From CAZHTS01 sp964535315 (lineage in GTDB: Bacteria; Chloroflexota; Anaerolineae; Anaerolineales; Anaerolineaceae), in NCBI GenBank assembly GCA_964535315.1, contig CAZHTS010000013.1:1-64000 (forward strand): a DNA stretch of 64,000 nt, given 5' to 3'. The notes under the pieces were generated by a model. The model made no database searches. It was not told where the DNA came from and saw only the letters and a program-made list of their open reading frames with translations. Shown here in pieces: positions 7,446 to 17,600 of this stretch (positions are counted from its first letter, which is position 1; the number at the start of each line of letters is the position of its first letter). Both the position numbers and the translations under genes were made by a program.

Positions 7446-9662
7446 ATGAAAAACGATTACCTGATCGAAGGCATGATGGAAGTCCTGGCAGAGAACATCT
7501 CTGCGCCAGAACGTGAGCAGATTCTCAAGGCGTACCACTTTGCCGAGCAGGCTCACGAAGGGCAAAAGCGCGCCTCGGGTGAAGCCTACATCACCCATTG
7601 CGTGGCGGTCGCCACCATCCTGGCCGAAATGCGCGTGCCCGCCGTCGTCATCATCGCCGGTCTGTTACACGATACTGTTGAAGACACGCCGACCGCCATC
7701 CAGGACATCGAACGCGAGTTCGGCCCCGAGGTCAGCAACCTGGTCGACGGCGTCACCAAACTGGTACACCTGCCGCGTGTCGACCAGCTGGATCGTTCGT
7801 TGGGCGTTTCCGAGGAAGACGACGAAGAGCCGCTCAACCTGGGCGCCGATTTGAGCAAACGCCAGCGCGAACTGGCCTTTGAGACGTTGCGCAAGACTTT
7901 CATTATCATGGTTGAAGATGTGCGCGTGGTGCTGGTCAAACTGGCCGACCGGCTGCATAACATGCGCACCTTAGGGTACATGCCTGAGACCAAACGCCGG
8001 CGCATCGCTCAGGAGACCATGGACATCTACGCCCCGCTTGCCAACCGGCTGGGCATCTGGCAGATCAAGTGGGAACTGGAAGACCTGGCCTTTCGCTACC
8101 TGAACCCGGACAAATTCAAAGAAATTGCCGACCAACTGGCCGAACGCCGCACCGACCGCGAGCGCAAGGTGCGCGAGATCATCATCACCCTGCAAAGCAT
8201 GCTCGAACAGGCCGGCATCCGCGCCGACATCAGCGGGCGTCCCAAGCACATCTATTCCATCTATCGTAAGATGATGGAAAAGGGCAAACCGTTCGAGTTG
8301 GTGCGCGACGTACGCGGCGTGCGGTTGATCGTCCCCACCACACAAGATTGTTACGCCGCCCTCGGCCTGATCCACACCCGCTGGCGCCCCATCCCGCACG
8401 AATTTGACGACTACATCGCCGCCCCCAAAGACAACCTCTACCAGTCGCTGCACACCGCCGTAATTTACGACGACAGCCGCCCGCTCGAAGTGCAGATCCG
8501 CACCCCCGAAATGCACCAAAACGCCGAGTACGGCATCGCCGCCCACTGGCGTTATAAGGAAAAACGCCAGCGTGACGAAATCTTCGAGCAGCGCATCAAA
8601 CAACTGCGCGCCCTGATGGAATGGCGCCAGGACGTGGTCGACGCTCAGGAATTCGTCGACGGAATGAAATCCGATGTATTCCAGGATCAGGTCTACGTCT
8701 TTACCCCGCGCGGCGACATCATCGACCTGCCGGCAGGTTCCACCCCCATCGACTTCGCCTACTACGTTCATACCGAAATCGGCAACCGCTGCCGCGGCGC
8801 CAAGGTCAACGGCAAACTGGTCACGTTGGAGTACGTCCTGCGCACCGGAGAGCGGGTCGAAATTCTGACCGCCAAACAGGGCGGCCCCAGCCGCGACTGG
8901 CTCAATTCCAACCTCGGGTTGGTCAAGACCCAACGCGCTCGCAGCAAAATTCGCCAGTGGTTCAAACGCGAGAACCGCGAAAAGAACCTGGATCAAGGCA
9001 AGTCGATCCTCGAGCGCGAACTGCGCCGGCTGTGCATCCAGGAAGTGGATCTCGAAACCCTGGCGCACAGCTTCGACCTGCGCGCCACCGAGGATCTTTA
9101 CATCGCCCTGGGCTGCGGCGACATCTCACTCGGGCGCATCACCAACAAACTTTCCGAGGTGTACAAGGAAAAGCAAGACCCGCTGCTGCAAATCCATTCC
9201 GCCGGCGAGGGCCGTCAAAGCAGCAGCGCCGTGACCGTCCTGGGGCTCAAGGGGCTGCTGACCACTTTTGCACGCTGCTGCAAACCGGCGCCCGGCGATG
9301 AAATCGTGGGCTACATCACCCGCGGCCGGGGCGCCACCATCCACCGTCAGGACTGCCCCAATGTGCTGCGCCTCACCGATCGCGAGCGCATCGTGCGCGT
9401 TACCTGGGGCGAAGTGCAACAGACCTATCCCGTACCGGTACAAATCAAGGCCTACGACCGTCAGGGGTTATTGATCGACGTCTCAGCCATCCTCAATAAC
9501 GAAAACGTCAACCTGCTCGACCTGAACACCCGCGTCACCCACAACCTCGCCACCATCACCATGGTGGTCGAGGTCAACAACATTGCCCAACTCAGCCGGG
9601 TATTGACACGCATCGAAAATTTGCCCAACGTAATGGAAGCCCAACGCTTGAAACCCGGATAA
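7446..9662 (+). CDS. rel: Bifunctional (p)ppGpp synthetase/hydrolase, RelA/SpoT homologue
   Basis: 738 aa, the usual length of a long RSH enzyme. The N-terminal HD hydrolase domain keeps H51, H75-D76 and E79-D80, so it should degrade (p)ppGpp to GDP/GTP. The synthetase domain follows (RDVRGVRLIV; KDNLYQSLHTAVI), transferring pyrophosphate from ATP to GTP/GDP. Then come TGS (YVFTPRGDIIDLPAGSTPIDFAY), a zinc-finger/helical region with CC-KPAPGDEIVGYITRGRGATIHR, and a C-terminal ACT domain. It is the stringent-response enzyme acting on stalled ribosomes. It has its own promoter; moeA follows 46 bases later with a separate promoter. The KDNLYQ segment has Leu where most homologues have Gly. Confidence 0.95.
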   Translation: MKNDYLIEGMMEVLAENISAPEREQILKAYHFAEQAHEGQKRASGEAYITHCVAVATILAEMRVPAVVIIAGLLHDTVEDTPTAIQDIEREFGPEVSNLVDGVTKLVHLPRVDQLDRSLGVSEEDDEEPLNLGADLSKRQRELAFETLRKTFIIMVEDVRVVLVKLADRLHNMRTLGYMPETKRRRIAQETMDIYAPLANRLGIWQIKWELEDLAFRYLNPDKFKEIADQLAERRTDRERKVREIIITLQSMLEQAGIRADISGRPKHIYSIYRKMMEKGKPFELVRDVRGVRLIVPTTQDCYAALGLIHTRWRPIPHEFDDYIAAPKDNLYQSLHTAVIYDDSRPLEVQIRTPEMHQNAEYGIAAHWRYKEKRQRDEIFEQRIKQLRALMEWRQDVVDAQEFVDGMKSDVFQDQVYVFTPRGDIIDLPAGSTPIDFAYYVHTEIGNRCRGAKVNGKLVTLEYVLRTGERVEILTAKQGGPSRDWLNSNLGLVKTQRARSKIRQWFKRENREKNLDQGKSILERELRRLCIQEVDLETLAHSFDLRATEDLYIALGCGDISLGRITNKLSEVYKEKQDPLLQIHSAGEGRQSSSAVTVLGLKGLLTTFARCCKPAPGDEIVGYITRGRGATIHRQDCPNVLRLTDRERIVRVTWGEVQQTYPVPVQIKAYDRQGLLIDVSAILNNENVNLLDLNTRVTHNLATITMVVEVNNIAQLSRVLTRIENLPNVMEAQRLKPG

Positions 9663-9675
9663 GCAATGGTATAAT
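9648..9675 (+). promoter_or_regulatory. Promoter of moeA
   Basis: TTGAAA (9648-9653), inside the end of rel, and TATAAT (9670-9675) are 16 bases apart. This places the transcription start about 25-30 bases before the TTG start codon of moeA. Confidence 0.6.
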
Positions 9676-9708
9676 AACCACCCTTCAGGGTTCGACCCGG
9701 AGATTGAC

Positions 9709-10950
9709 TTGGCAAACCTGTTATCCGTTCGCGAAGCACAACAACGTATCCTGGCTACTTTTCAGCCGCTCCCTGCCGTCCAGACCCCGCTCGAGCAGAC
9801 CATTGGATGTATTCTGGCGCAAGACCTGCTCGCCGCCAGCGATCTGCCGCTGTTTGACAATTCTGGCATGGACGGCTTTGCCGTGCGCGCTGCCGACGTA
9901 CAACAGGCCACCCGCCAGTCGGCGGTGACGCTCAAGGTGGTGGCCGACATCCCCGCCGGAACGCAGCCCGCCGTCACCCTGTCCGCCGGCCAGGCGGCCC
10001 GCATCATGACCGGCGCGCCGTTACCTGCCGGAGCCGATGCGGTCGTCCCGGTTGAAGAGACCGGCTTCAGCAGCGGGGTGCAATCGCCCCCGCCAGCCGA
10101 AGTACAGATCTTTCTGGCGGTGCGACCGGGCGAATATACCCGCCCGCGCGGTCAGGATGTACACACCGGTCAGACCGTGTTACGCGCCGGCCATCGCCTG
10201 CGCCCGCGTGACCTCGGGCTGCTCGCCTCGCTGGGCACCGCCTGCGTGCCCGTGCATCGCCGCCCGCAGGTTGCCCTGCTCTCCTCGGGCGACGAATTGA
10301 TCCCCATCGATGCTCCGCTGGAGCCCGGCAAGATCCGCGACGCCAACAGTTACATCCTCGCCGCCGAAATGGAACAACGCGGCTGGAATGTACTGCGCCT
10401 GGGGGTGGCGCGCGACGAACTGGCCGACGTGCGCCGCCGGCTGCAAATTGCCGTCGAACACGGCGTCGACCTGATCCTCACTTCGGCCGGCGTCAGCGTC
10501 GGCGCATTTGATTATGTCCGCAGCGCCATCGAAGAACACGGCGCCCTGAATTTCTGGCGGGTCAACATGCGCCCGGGTAAACCGGTCGTCTTCGGCAATT
10601 ATCACCACATCCCACTCATTGGCCTGCCGGGCAACCCGGTCTCGGCTTTTGTGACCTTCCACGTCTTCGTCATCCCTGCCGTCAACCGGCTGGCCGGTCT
10701 GCCGCCCGATACCCGCCGCATGGTGCGCGCCCGCCTGGCGCACGGGATCGAATCGGACGGCCGCGAGAGCTATCTACGCGCCACGGTAACCTTCCAGGAC
10801 GGCGAATGGGTCGCCAGCCTGACCGGCCATCAGGGATCTGGAAATTTGTTCGCCTTAACCCAGGCAAATGCTTTACTGATTGTCCCCTCTGGGGTAAAAT
10901 CGCTCCCTGTTAGAGAGACGCTGGATGCCTGGATATTGGATGAATTTTAA
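9709..10950 (+). CDS. moeA: Molybdopterin molybdenumtransferase MoeA
   Basis: 413 aa, normal length. MoeA inserts molybdate into adenylated molybdopterin to finish the molybdenum cofactor. Motifs seen: PLFDNSGMDGFAVR, MTGAPLPAGADAVVPVEET, LLSSGDEL, SAGVSVGAFDYV, MRPGKP and GLPGNPVSAFV, with the C-terminal domain IV ending in FALTQANALLIVP. The start is TTG at 9709 with CCGGAG upstream; no ATG fits the conserved N-terminus better. No other Moco gene is near, so the rest of the pathway must lie elsewhere. Confidence 0.93.
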   Translation: MANLLSVREAQQRILATFQPLPAVQTPLEQTIGCILAQDLLAASDLPLFDNSGMDGFAVRAADVQQATRQSAVTLKVVADIPAGTQPAVTLSAGQAARIMTGAPLPAGADAVVPVEETGFSSGVQSPPPAEVQIFLAVRPGEYTRPRGQDVHTGQTVLRAGHRLRPRDLGLLASLGTACVPVHRRPQVALLSSGDELIPIDAPLEPGKIRDANSYILAAEMEQRGWNVLRLGVARDELADVRRRLQIAVEHGVDLILTSAGVSVGAFDYVRSAIEEHGALNFWRVNMRPGKPVVFGNYHHIPLIGLPGNPVSAFVTFHVFVIPAVNRLAGLPPDTRRMVRARLAHGIESDGRESYLRATVTFQDGEWVASLTGHQGSGNLFALTQANALLIVPSGVKSLPVRETLDAWILDEF

Positions 10951-11075
10951 TTTGTACTCAAAGCCATCTGTCCATTTTTGTGTGCTCTCAGCGGTCGTCT
11001 TGCTAACCTTACTGTTTTTGACAATTGCTCGTATGGGAAGAAACCAGGTAGAAAATTAATTTTGAGGAGGATCTT

Positions 11076-11312
11076 ATGCCCCGCATTCGATGTCGTTATA
11101 TGGACTGTGTCTTCCTGGATGATGGTTTTTGCAGTGCCGCCGCCGTAGAATTCGACCCAGACAGCGGTTGTGTGACCTATTCGCCCTCTGCCGAAGCCGC
11201 CTCCGAAGATGCATGGGACGAAGAAGAAGAGATGGAGGAATGGGAAGAGATCGAAGGCGAAGACGAAGAAGATGAAGATCTGTGGCTGGACGAAGACGAG
11301 GACGAATACTAA
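11076..11312 (+). CDS. Small acidic protein with an N-terminal Cys motif
   Basis: 78 aa. The first 35 residues contain four Cys (C6, C11, C19, C32) in a spacing suggestive of a small metal-binding knuckle, resembling DUF1540-type peptides. The remaining half is almost only Glu, Asp and Trp, giving a very acidic tail. A strong GAGGAGG ribosome binding site precedes the ATG, so it is translated. It stands alone between moeA and the MFS gene. No function is assigned; a tail this acidic might mimic nucleic acid or bind basic partners, but that is speculation. Confidence 0.75.
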   Translation: MPRIRCRYMDCVFLDDGFCSAAAVEFDPDSGCVTYSPSAEAASEDAWDEEEEMEEWEEIEGEDEEDEDLWLDEDEDEY

Positions 11313-11367
11313 ACCTCGCCAGCCCCTGCGCCCCGTTCGCTGACAAGTGATCCTCCGGTCGTTTCAT

Positions 11368-11390
11368 CAGGCGTGATGAGAAAACGCCTG
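11368..11390 (+). terminator. Weak hairpin after the acidic protein gene
   Basis: CAGGCGT and ACGCCTG form a 7-bp stem with a 9-base A-rich loop. No T-run follows, so termination here is doubtful. Confidence 0.35.
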
Positions 11391-11416
11391 GCATTGTTGA
11401 CGGCTATTGACAGAAA

Positions 11417-11457
11417 CCTGTGAAGGCCTGAATTGGTTTCGGGCAGGCCTTCACGGG
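11417..11457. repeat. 14-bp inverted repeat before the MFS gene
   Basis: CCTGTGAAGGCCTG (11417-11430) and CAGGCCTTCACGGG (11444-11457) pair over 14 bp with one G-U. Its arms resemble those of the terminator at 22255-22288 (CAGGCCTCACAGG). It lies just before the ATG at 11461 and argues against a start further upstream. Confidence 0.7.
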
Positions 11458-11460
11458 TCT

Positions 11461-12720
11461 ATGCCCAAGGAAGACCCTGTGGGTAACCCAACGACCAAAG
11501 ATTTGAAACACAATTACCTCGTCAATGTCCTTGACGGAGGTTTCTTTGGCTTTGCCCTGGGTTTTGCTTCATTCTCTACCATCCTGCCGCTGTTCGTTGC
11601 CACCATGACCGACTCGGCCACCCTGATCGGTCTCATCCCGGCCATCCACAATATGGGCTGGCAGCTACCGCAGCTGCTCACCGCCCGGCAAATCAGCCGG
11701 CTGGAACGCTTCAAACCGATGGTAATGACCATGACCATCCTGGAGCGCCTGCCCTTCCTCGGGTTTGCGGCAATTGCCTGGTTCATGCCAACGTTGGGCA
11801 AGCAGGCCGGTCTGGCCATCGCGTTTGTCCTGCTCATCTGTCAGGGGCTGGGGGCAGGCCTGACCGCCAATGCCTGGCAAAACATGATCGGCAAGATCAT
11901 CCCCAGCGATTACCGCGCCACCTTCTTTGGGCTGCAATCTGCCGCCGCCAACCTGCTCGCCAGCATCGGCGCCATCGTCGCCGGCTACCTGTTGGAAAGA
12001 ACCGACTCGCCGCTCGATTTCACGTTATGCTTCCTCATTGCCGTCGGTTTCTTTGTCGTCTCGTGGATCTTTCTGTCGCTGACCCGCGAGCCGGCGCGTA
12101 TCATCGAGGGCCTGTCGTTAGAACAGACCTCGTTCTGGCAGACGGTGAAACGTATCCTCCAAAGCGACCGGAATTTCACCTCGTTTCTCGTTTCGCGCCT
12201 GATCGCGCAATTCGGCATGATGGCCTTTGCTTTTTACACCGTCTACGCCGTGCAGCACCACCACATCAGCGAATCGCAGGTGGGTATCATGACCAGCGTC
12301 CTGTTCATGACCCAGGTGATTGCCAACCCGCTGTTCGGATGGATTGCCGATCGCTTCGGGCACAAATGGATCCTGGAAGCCGGCGCCATCGCTACCATCC
12401 TGAGTGTATTAATGGCCTGGCAGGCGCCCGGTATCGGCCTGTTTTACGTCGCCATCGTCCTCTACGGAGCGGCCAATACCATCTATTGGACCATTGGCAT
12501 GGCCATGACATTGGAGTTCGGAGAAGAAAGCCAGCGCCCCACGTACGTCGGCCTGGCCAACAGCCTGCTCGCCCCGGCCACCATCCTGGCGCCCATCCTG
12601 GGCGGCTGGCTGGCCGACAGCGGCGGTTACCCTTTCACCTTTGTGACTGCGGCCGGTTTCGCCGCCCTGACCACCATCGTCTTACATTTCTGGGTACGCG
12701 ATCCCAAAACCCGATCCTGA
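11461..12720 (+). CDS. Major facilitator superfamily transporter
   Basis: 419 aa with about 12 hydrophobic segments. The A-like motif GWIADRFGHKWILEAG lies between the two halves. The family moves small solutes across the inner membrane using ion gradients; the substrate (drug, sugar or metabolite) cannot be told. Start: ATG at 11461 directly after a strong hairpin, or GTG at 11479, which has a better placed AAGGAAG. An in-frame TTG at 11407 lies before the hairpin and is unlikely. No operon partner is evident. Confidence 0.85.
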   Translation: MPKEDPVGNPTTKDLKHNYLVNVLDGGFFGFALGFASFSTILPLFVATMTDSATLIGLIPAIHNMGWQLPQLLTARQISRLERFKPMVMTMTILERLPFLGFAAIAWFMPTLGKQAGLAIAFVLLICQGLGAGLTANAWQNMIGKIIPSDYRATFFGLQSAAANLLASIGAIVAGYLLERTDSPLDFTLCFLIAVGFFVVSWIFLSLTREPARIIEGLSLEQTSFWQTVKRILQSDRNFTSFLVSRLIAQFGMMAFAFYTVYAVQHHHISESQVGIMTSVLFMTQVIANPLFGWIADRFGHKWILEAGAIATILSVLMAWQAPGIGLFYVAIVLYGAANTIYWTIGMAMTLEFGEESQRPTYVGLANSLLAPATILAPILGGWLADSGGYPFTFVTAAGFAALTTIVLHFWVRDPKTRS

Positions 12721-12808
12721 CAAAACCGATAACTTGCAAAGCCAACAGTTCGGCCGGCCCAAAACGTGCTATAACCTTGTGTAAGCCCATAGCGCAGGAA
12801 CGAACTGG

Positions 12809-14677
12809 ATGGATATTACCCCCGCAGTGCTTTCGCCTCTGGTTGAAAAAATCGAGCGGCTGCCGGCGGCCGGTCGCAGAGTTCCTGTCGCGCTTGCAAT
12901 GGGCCTGTACTGCCTTGTGTTCCTCGCCCTGCACCCCATCCTGGGCAACAGCGCCGCAGCGTTTAGCGTACTGCCGGTCGCCCTGGCTGCCTGGCTCTGT
13001 AGCACACGCCTGGGCATCTTCACCACCCTGTTGGTTTTACCGCTCAATCTGCTGCTCTTGCACCTGACCGGCCACACACAGCCGTTACTCTCGTCGATTA
13101 GCAACAACCTCCCCGGCACCGTGGCCCTGACCGTGGTCAGCCTCCTGATCGGCCATGCCAGCGGTCTCAGCCGCCGTTTGCGCAAGGAACTGGAGGCGCG
13201 CCAGCAGGCCGAGACCGCCCTCGAAACCAGCGACGAACGCCTGCATACCCAGGCGCAGCAGTTGGAACAACGGATCAAAGAACTGCACTGCCTGTATAAC
13301 ATTTCCAATCTGCTACAGAAAAAAGATCTCAGCCTGGCTGAGATTTTGCAAAGCACGGTCGATCTCATCCCGGCTGCCATGCACGATCCGCAGCGCGCCA
13401 TGGCGCGCATCCTCTACGAGACCAACGAATTCTGTAGCGCCGGTTTTGAAGAAACCGCCCATCAATTCAACCAGGCCATTCTGGTCAACGACCAGCCCGC
13501 CGCCCTGTTACAGATCTGTGTACGTCCTGCCGGCCCACCGGCCCACCAATCACCCCATTTCTCCGACGAAGAACGCGATCTGGCCAAAGCGATAGCCAAC
13601 CGCATCGGCAAGACGATCGAAACCCTGTTGCTACGCCAGGCAGAACACGACCAGCGCGTCCTCGCCGAAGCCCTGCGCGATACCGCCGCCCTCCTCACCA
13701 GCACGCTGTCGTTGGAAGAAGTGCTCGACCGCATCCTGACCAACGTCAGCCGGGTCGTACCGCACGATGCAGCCAACGTCATGCTGGTGGATGAAAGCCA
13801 GGGCATCACCCGTGCGGTGCGCGGCCAGGGTTACGCCCATCGCATGCCGGATGGTCGCACGTTGGACGACGTGCTCCTGCCGCGCCACATCGACCTGGTG
13901 CCGGGCTACCGTTGGATGGTGACCACCCGCCAGCCGCTCGTCGTTTCAGACGTTTTATTCGACCCCGATTGGGTTGTCATCCCGCAAACCGAATGGATCC
14001 GCTCGTACATTGGCGCCCCCATCATCGTTAAAGATCAGGTCATCGGCTTCCTCAACCTGGACAGCGAGACCACCAATTTCTTCCAACCCGAACATGGCAG
14101 CCGGCTGCAAAGCTTCGCCAATCAGGCCGGCATTGCCCTGCAAAACGCCCGGCTGCATACCGAAACAGAGCACCTGGCCGTCACCGACGGCCTGACCGGC
14201 GTGTACAACCGCTACGGGCTGATGATGATGAGCAAACGCGAGGTCGAACGTGCGCTGCGCTACAACCGGCCCCTGGCCACCCTCATGCTCGACGTAGACC
14301 ATTTCAAGGCGTTTAACGACCGTTACAGTTACCAGGTCGGCGATTCCGTGCTGAGCGGGTTGATCGGACGTGTGCGCTCTTGCATTCGCGAGATTGACGT
14401 CATCGGGCGGTATGGGGGCGACGAATTCATCATCATCCTGGCCGAGTGCGACCGGCCCGTTGCACATCAGATCGCCGTGCGCATCCAGCAAAAGGTGACC
14501 GCCACGCTCTTCAACACCCCAATGGGTGACCTGCCGGTGACCATCTCGATCGGAATAGCCGTCCTGAGCCCTGACGCCAGCACCCTGGAAGCCCTGTTGG
14601 CCCAGGCTGGCGAGGCCATCCACCACGCCAAACGAAACGGCGGCAACTGTATCGCTCACATTCCCGCCGAAACCTGA
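12809..14677 (+). CDS. Membrane-anchored GAF-GAF-GGDEF diguanylate cyclase
   Basis: 622 aa. About four membrane segments occupy residues 25-115. A coiled coil (about 122-160, rich in Glu, Gln and Arg) follows, then two GAF-like sensor domains (about 165-270 and 285-450) and a GGDEF domain (about 455-620). The active-site loop is GGDEF at 536-540 and an inhibitory RxxD site (REID) sits five residues before it, so an active, feedback-inhibited cyclase making c-di-GMP from two GTP is expected. The ligand of the GAF domains is unknown. The downstream kinase-like WD40 gene starts 13 bases later, so the two are probably cotranscribed. Confidence 0.9.
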   Translation: MDITPAVLSPLVEKIERLPAAGRRVPVALAMGLYCLVFLALHPILGNSAAAFSVLPVALAAWLCSTRLGIFTTLLVLPLNLLLLHLTGHTQPLLSSISNNLPGTVALTVVSLLIGHASGLSRRLRKELEARQQAETALETSDERLHTQAQQLEQRIKELHCLYNISNLLQKKDLSLAEILQSTVDLIPAAMHDPQRAMARILYETNEFCSAGFEETAHQFNQAILVNDQPAALLQICVRPAGPPAHQSPHFSDEERDLAKAIANRIGKTIETLLLRQAEHDQRVLAEALRDTAALLTSTLSLEEVLDRILTNVSRVVPHDAANVMLVDESQGITRAVRGQGYAHRMPDGRTLDDVLLPRHIDLVPGYRWMVTTRQPLVVSDVLFDPDWVVIPQTEWIRSYIGAPIIVKDQVIGFLNLDSETTNFFQPEHGSRLQSFANQAGIALQNARLHTETEHLAVTDGLTGVYNRYGLMMMSKREVERALRYNRPLATLMLDVDHFKAFNDRYSYQVGDSVLSGLIGRVRSCIREIDVIGRYGGDEFIIILAECDRPVAHQIAVRIQQKVTATLFNTPMGDLPVTISIGIAVLSPDASTLEALLAQAGEAIHHAKRNGGNCIAHIPAET

Positions 14678-14690
14678 TAGAATCAAAGGT

Positions 14691-17600
14691 ATGGACAAAC
14701 CGCTCCTGGCAGAACGCTATCGCCTTGAAACACGCCTTGGCATCGGACCGCTGTCCGAAACCTACCGCGCCACCGACATCCAACAGAACACAGCCGTAGT
14801 CATCAAGGTACTCGAAGCAGGCCTGGTACCGACCCCTCAGGCCCACGAGCGGCTGATGCAAACCCTGCAACCATTGTTCGACTTGCGCCAGGCGCACATC
14901 GCCCGCCTGCTGAACGGCGTCCATGCCGCCGGGCGCACCTTCCTGATCAGTGAGTTCATCGACGGCCTGCCGCTCAGTCAGGCGCTCGGTCAGCGCGGGC
15001 CCATACCGTGGAAGCCGGCCCTATACCTGTTCCGCCAGCTGGCCGCCGCCCTGGATGCCGCCTACCCGCTGGCCGGTACGCATCGCAACCTCAAACCGGG
15101 CAATCTATTGATCAGCGCCCAACGCGGCGCCATCTTGAGCGATTATGGGGTGCTGCGCGCCCTGGTGCAAAACGGCCTGCTGCCGCTCGAACGCTCGGTG
15201 CACATTGCCCGGGCATATCACCCATCCGAAGTCTGGCTTGGCCGTCCGGTCGTGGCTGCCAGTGACCAGTATTCACTCGCCTGCCTGCTGGTAGAGGCTC
15301 TGCTGGGCCAGCCTTTATTTAACGCCCTGGAGCCCACCGCCATGTTGCAACAACACCTGCGCGGCGCTTCGTTGCAACGGCAGTGGCCGGCCAACGTGCC
15401 CGCCGAGATCGAAACCGTGCTGGCGCGTGCCCTGTCTCCGCAGGAAACCGGGCGGTTTGAAAACGCCGCCGCCCTGATCGCCGCCCTCGAGGCGCTTCCC
15501 ATTCCACAAGCGCCCCCACCCGCACCGCCGCAGGCCGCCCAACCGCCCGCCCCCCCCCCGCCCCCGTCTCCTTCCCCCCGGGGCACCGGCCCGTTAATCC
15601 CCCACCTGCGCCGCACCGGGGCGCTCAGGCCCCCCCCCGGCGAGCCGCCGGCGCCAGAACCCGAGCCGGTTGCCCCTGAAACGGAGATTGTGGAAGAAGA
15701 ACCCCTCATCGACGACGGACGGTCGCTCGACCGGCTGCGCATGTTCATCCCCGAAGAACCTGCCGCCGCGCCGGCCGCACCCCAGCCGGCTGCGGACAAG
15801 CCCAATGACGAAGACACGCTCAACCAGCTGCGCCATTTTGTAGACGAAGAATTCCGGCCTGAGCCGCCGCCTTCGGTTGAGAGCGAACCGACGGTCATGC
15901 TGGTGCCGGCCGAACGGTTACAACAATTTGCGCCTCCCCCGGCAGCAAAAACACCGCCGGAGGCGCCCGCTGAAACCTCAGGCGAAGAAGCCGCCAGCTT
16001 CGAGCGAGCAGACGTGTTGGGTACGGTCGACCTGCAGTCCCCGCCGCCGCAGACTGGCGACATCCAGGCCGAAGAACGCAGCGACCGCCGCCGCCGGCTG
16101 CGGGTCACCCTGCTGCTGATCATCGTCCTGACGGCTGCCCTGGGCATCCCCATCTATGCCTATACGCAAAACATGCTCCCCCTGCCGGTCAGCCAGCGCA
16201 TCGCCCAGATCCCTACGGCAGTCGCCACCCGCTTCAACCCCGATACCCCCACCCCAGAAGCATCGCCGACGCCCCTGCCTACCACCGATCTCCCCACCCA
16301 GGCATTCGCCGCCACACCGGCCCCCAGCCTGTACCCCGCGCAGCTTGCCCCCCTCAGCGCACAAAACGCCCCCACTGCCGCCGCCCTGGCGCGTTGGGGC
16401 TACGGCGCGGTGCGCGCCATCGACTGGTCGCCCTCCGCTCAAATCTTTGTCATCGCCTCAACCAGCCATTTGATCGCCTGGAATGCCGGAACGTTACAAC
16501 CCGAGTGGCAGTTAGAACTCAAACAGCCGGTTGAAATGGTGCGCTTCAGCCCCGATAGCACCCTGCTCGTCGTCAGTTACGCCAACGGACAGATCGATAT
16601 CCTGGAGGCCGCCAGCGGCGTCCGCCGCTTTGGATTGCAAAGTGAGGGCCCGCGGTTCGATTTCAGCCCGGACGGCAGCCGTTTGATCGCTTACTCGCTC
16701 TCCAGCCTGCAAACCTGGCGCCTCCCCGACGGCGCGCCCGATAACAATTTCACCCCCAACCAGCAATTCCAGGGCGTCGTATGGCCGGCCGGACGCTCGC
16801 TGTCCATCCTCTTCGATGGCCTCAATTCGCTGGGGTTGGGCGACCCGACCACCGGCGAGGAAAAAATTACCCTGGGCAAAACCAGTCAGGCCGGCAGCAG
16901 CGCCCTGGCCCACAGCCCGGATGGCCGCCAACTGGCAACCGCCTACGACCGAAAAATTGACCTGTGGGATCTGACGAGCAACCAGCGGCGACACACCTTA
17001 CAAATTGATGCCGACGCGGCGCATCTGACCTTTAGCGCCGACGGACGTTACCTGGCGGTCTCGCTCCAAGATGGTGAAGAAAACGTCTCTATCTGGGAAA
17101 CCGGCAGCGGCACACAGGTTGCCCGCCTGAAAAGCAAGGTGCGCAGCGCACAGATAGCCTTTGCGCCCGAGGGACGTTCGTTGCTGCTCGCCGCAGGCGG
17201 CCAGATCGAAGTCTGGGATCTGCCAGAAGGCAAAAACCGGCGTGAACTGCCCGGCTACCAGGCGCCCATCACCGCCCTGGCGCTCAGTTCAGACGGTCAG
17301 TGGCTGGCCTGGAGCACCAGCGACGGCCCGGCGATCATCGTTCGCTCGCTTCCCGGCGGAGAAACCCGCCAGGAATTGACCGTCGAAACACCACCCGGCA
17401 GCAGCGCCGACCGGTTGGCCTTCAGCCCTGACGGCAAACTGTTAGCGCTCAACCGTTCTGGCGTGCTCAAACTGTGGACCGGCCACACCTGGCAGCCCGT
17501 CACCATGCCCGGCGCATCGGCCATCACCGCCTTTGCCTTCAGCCCCACCGGCGACCTGCTGGCCACCGCCAGCGAGGACGGCAATCTCAATCTCTGGCAG

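Noticed and set aside
11407..11460. TTG start giving an 18-residue N-terminal extension of the MFS transporter
   Set aside because: The extension would be encoded by a 14-bp hairpin and has no hydrophobic or conserved content; ATG 11461 fits better.
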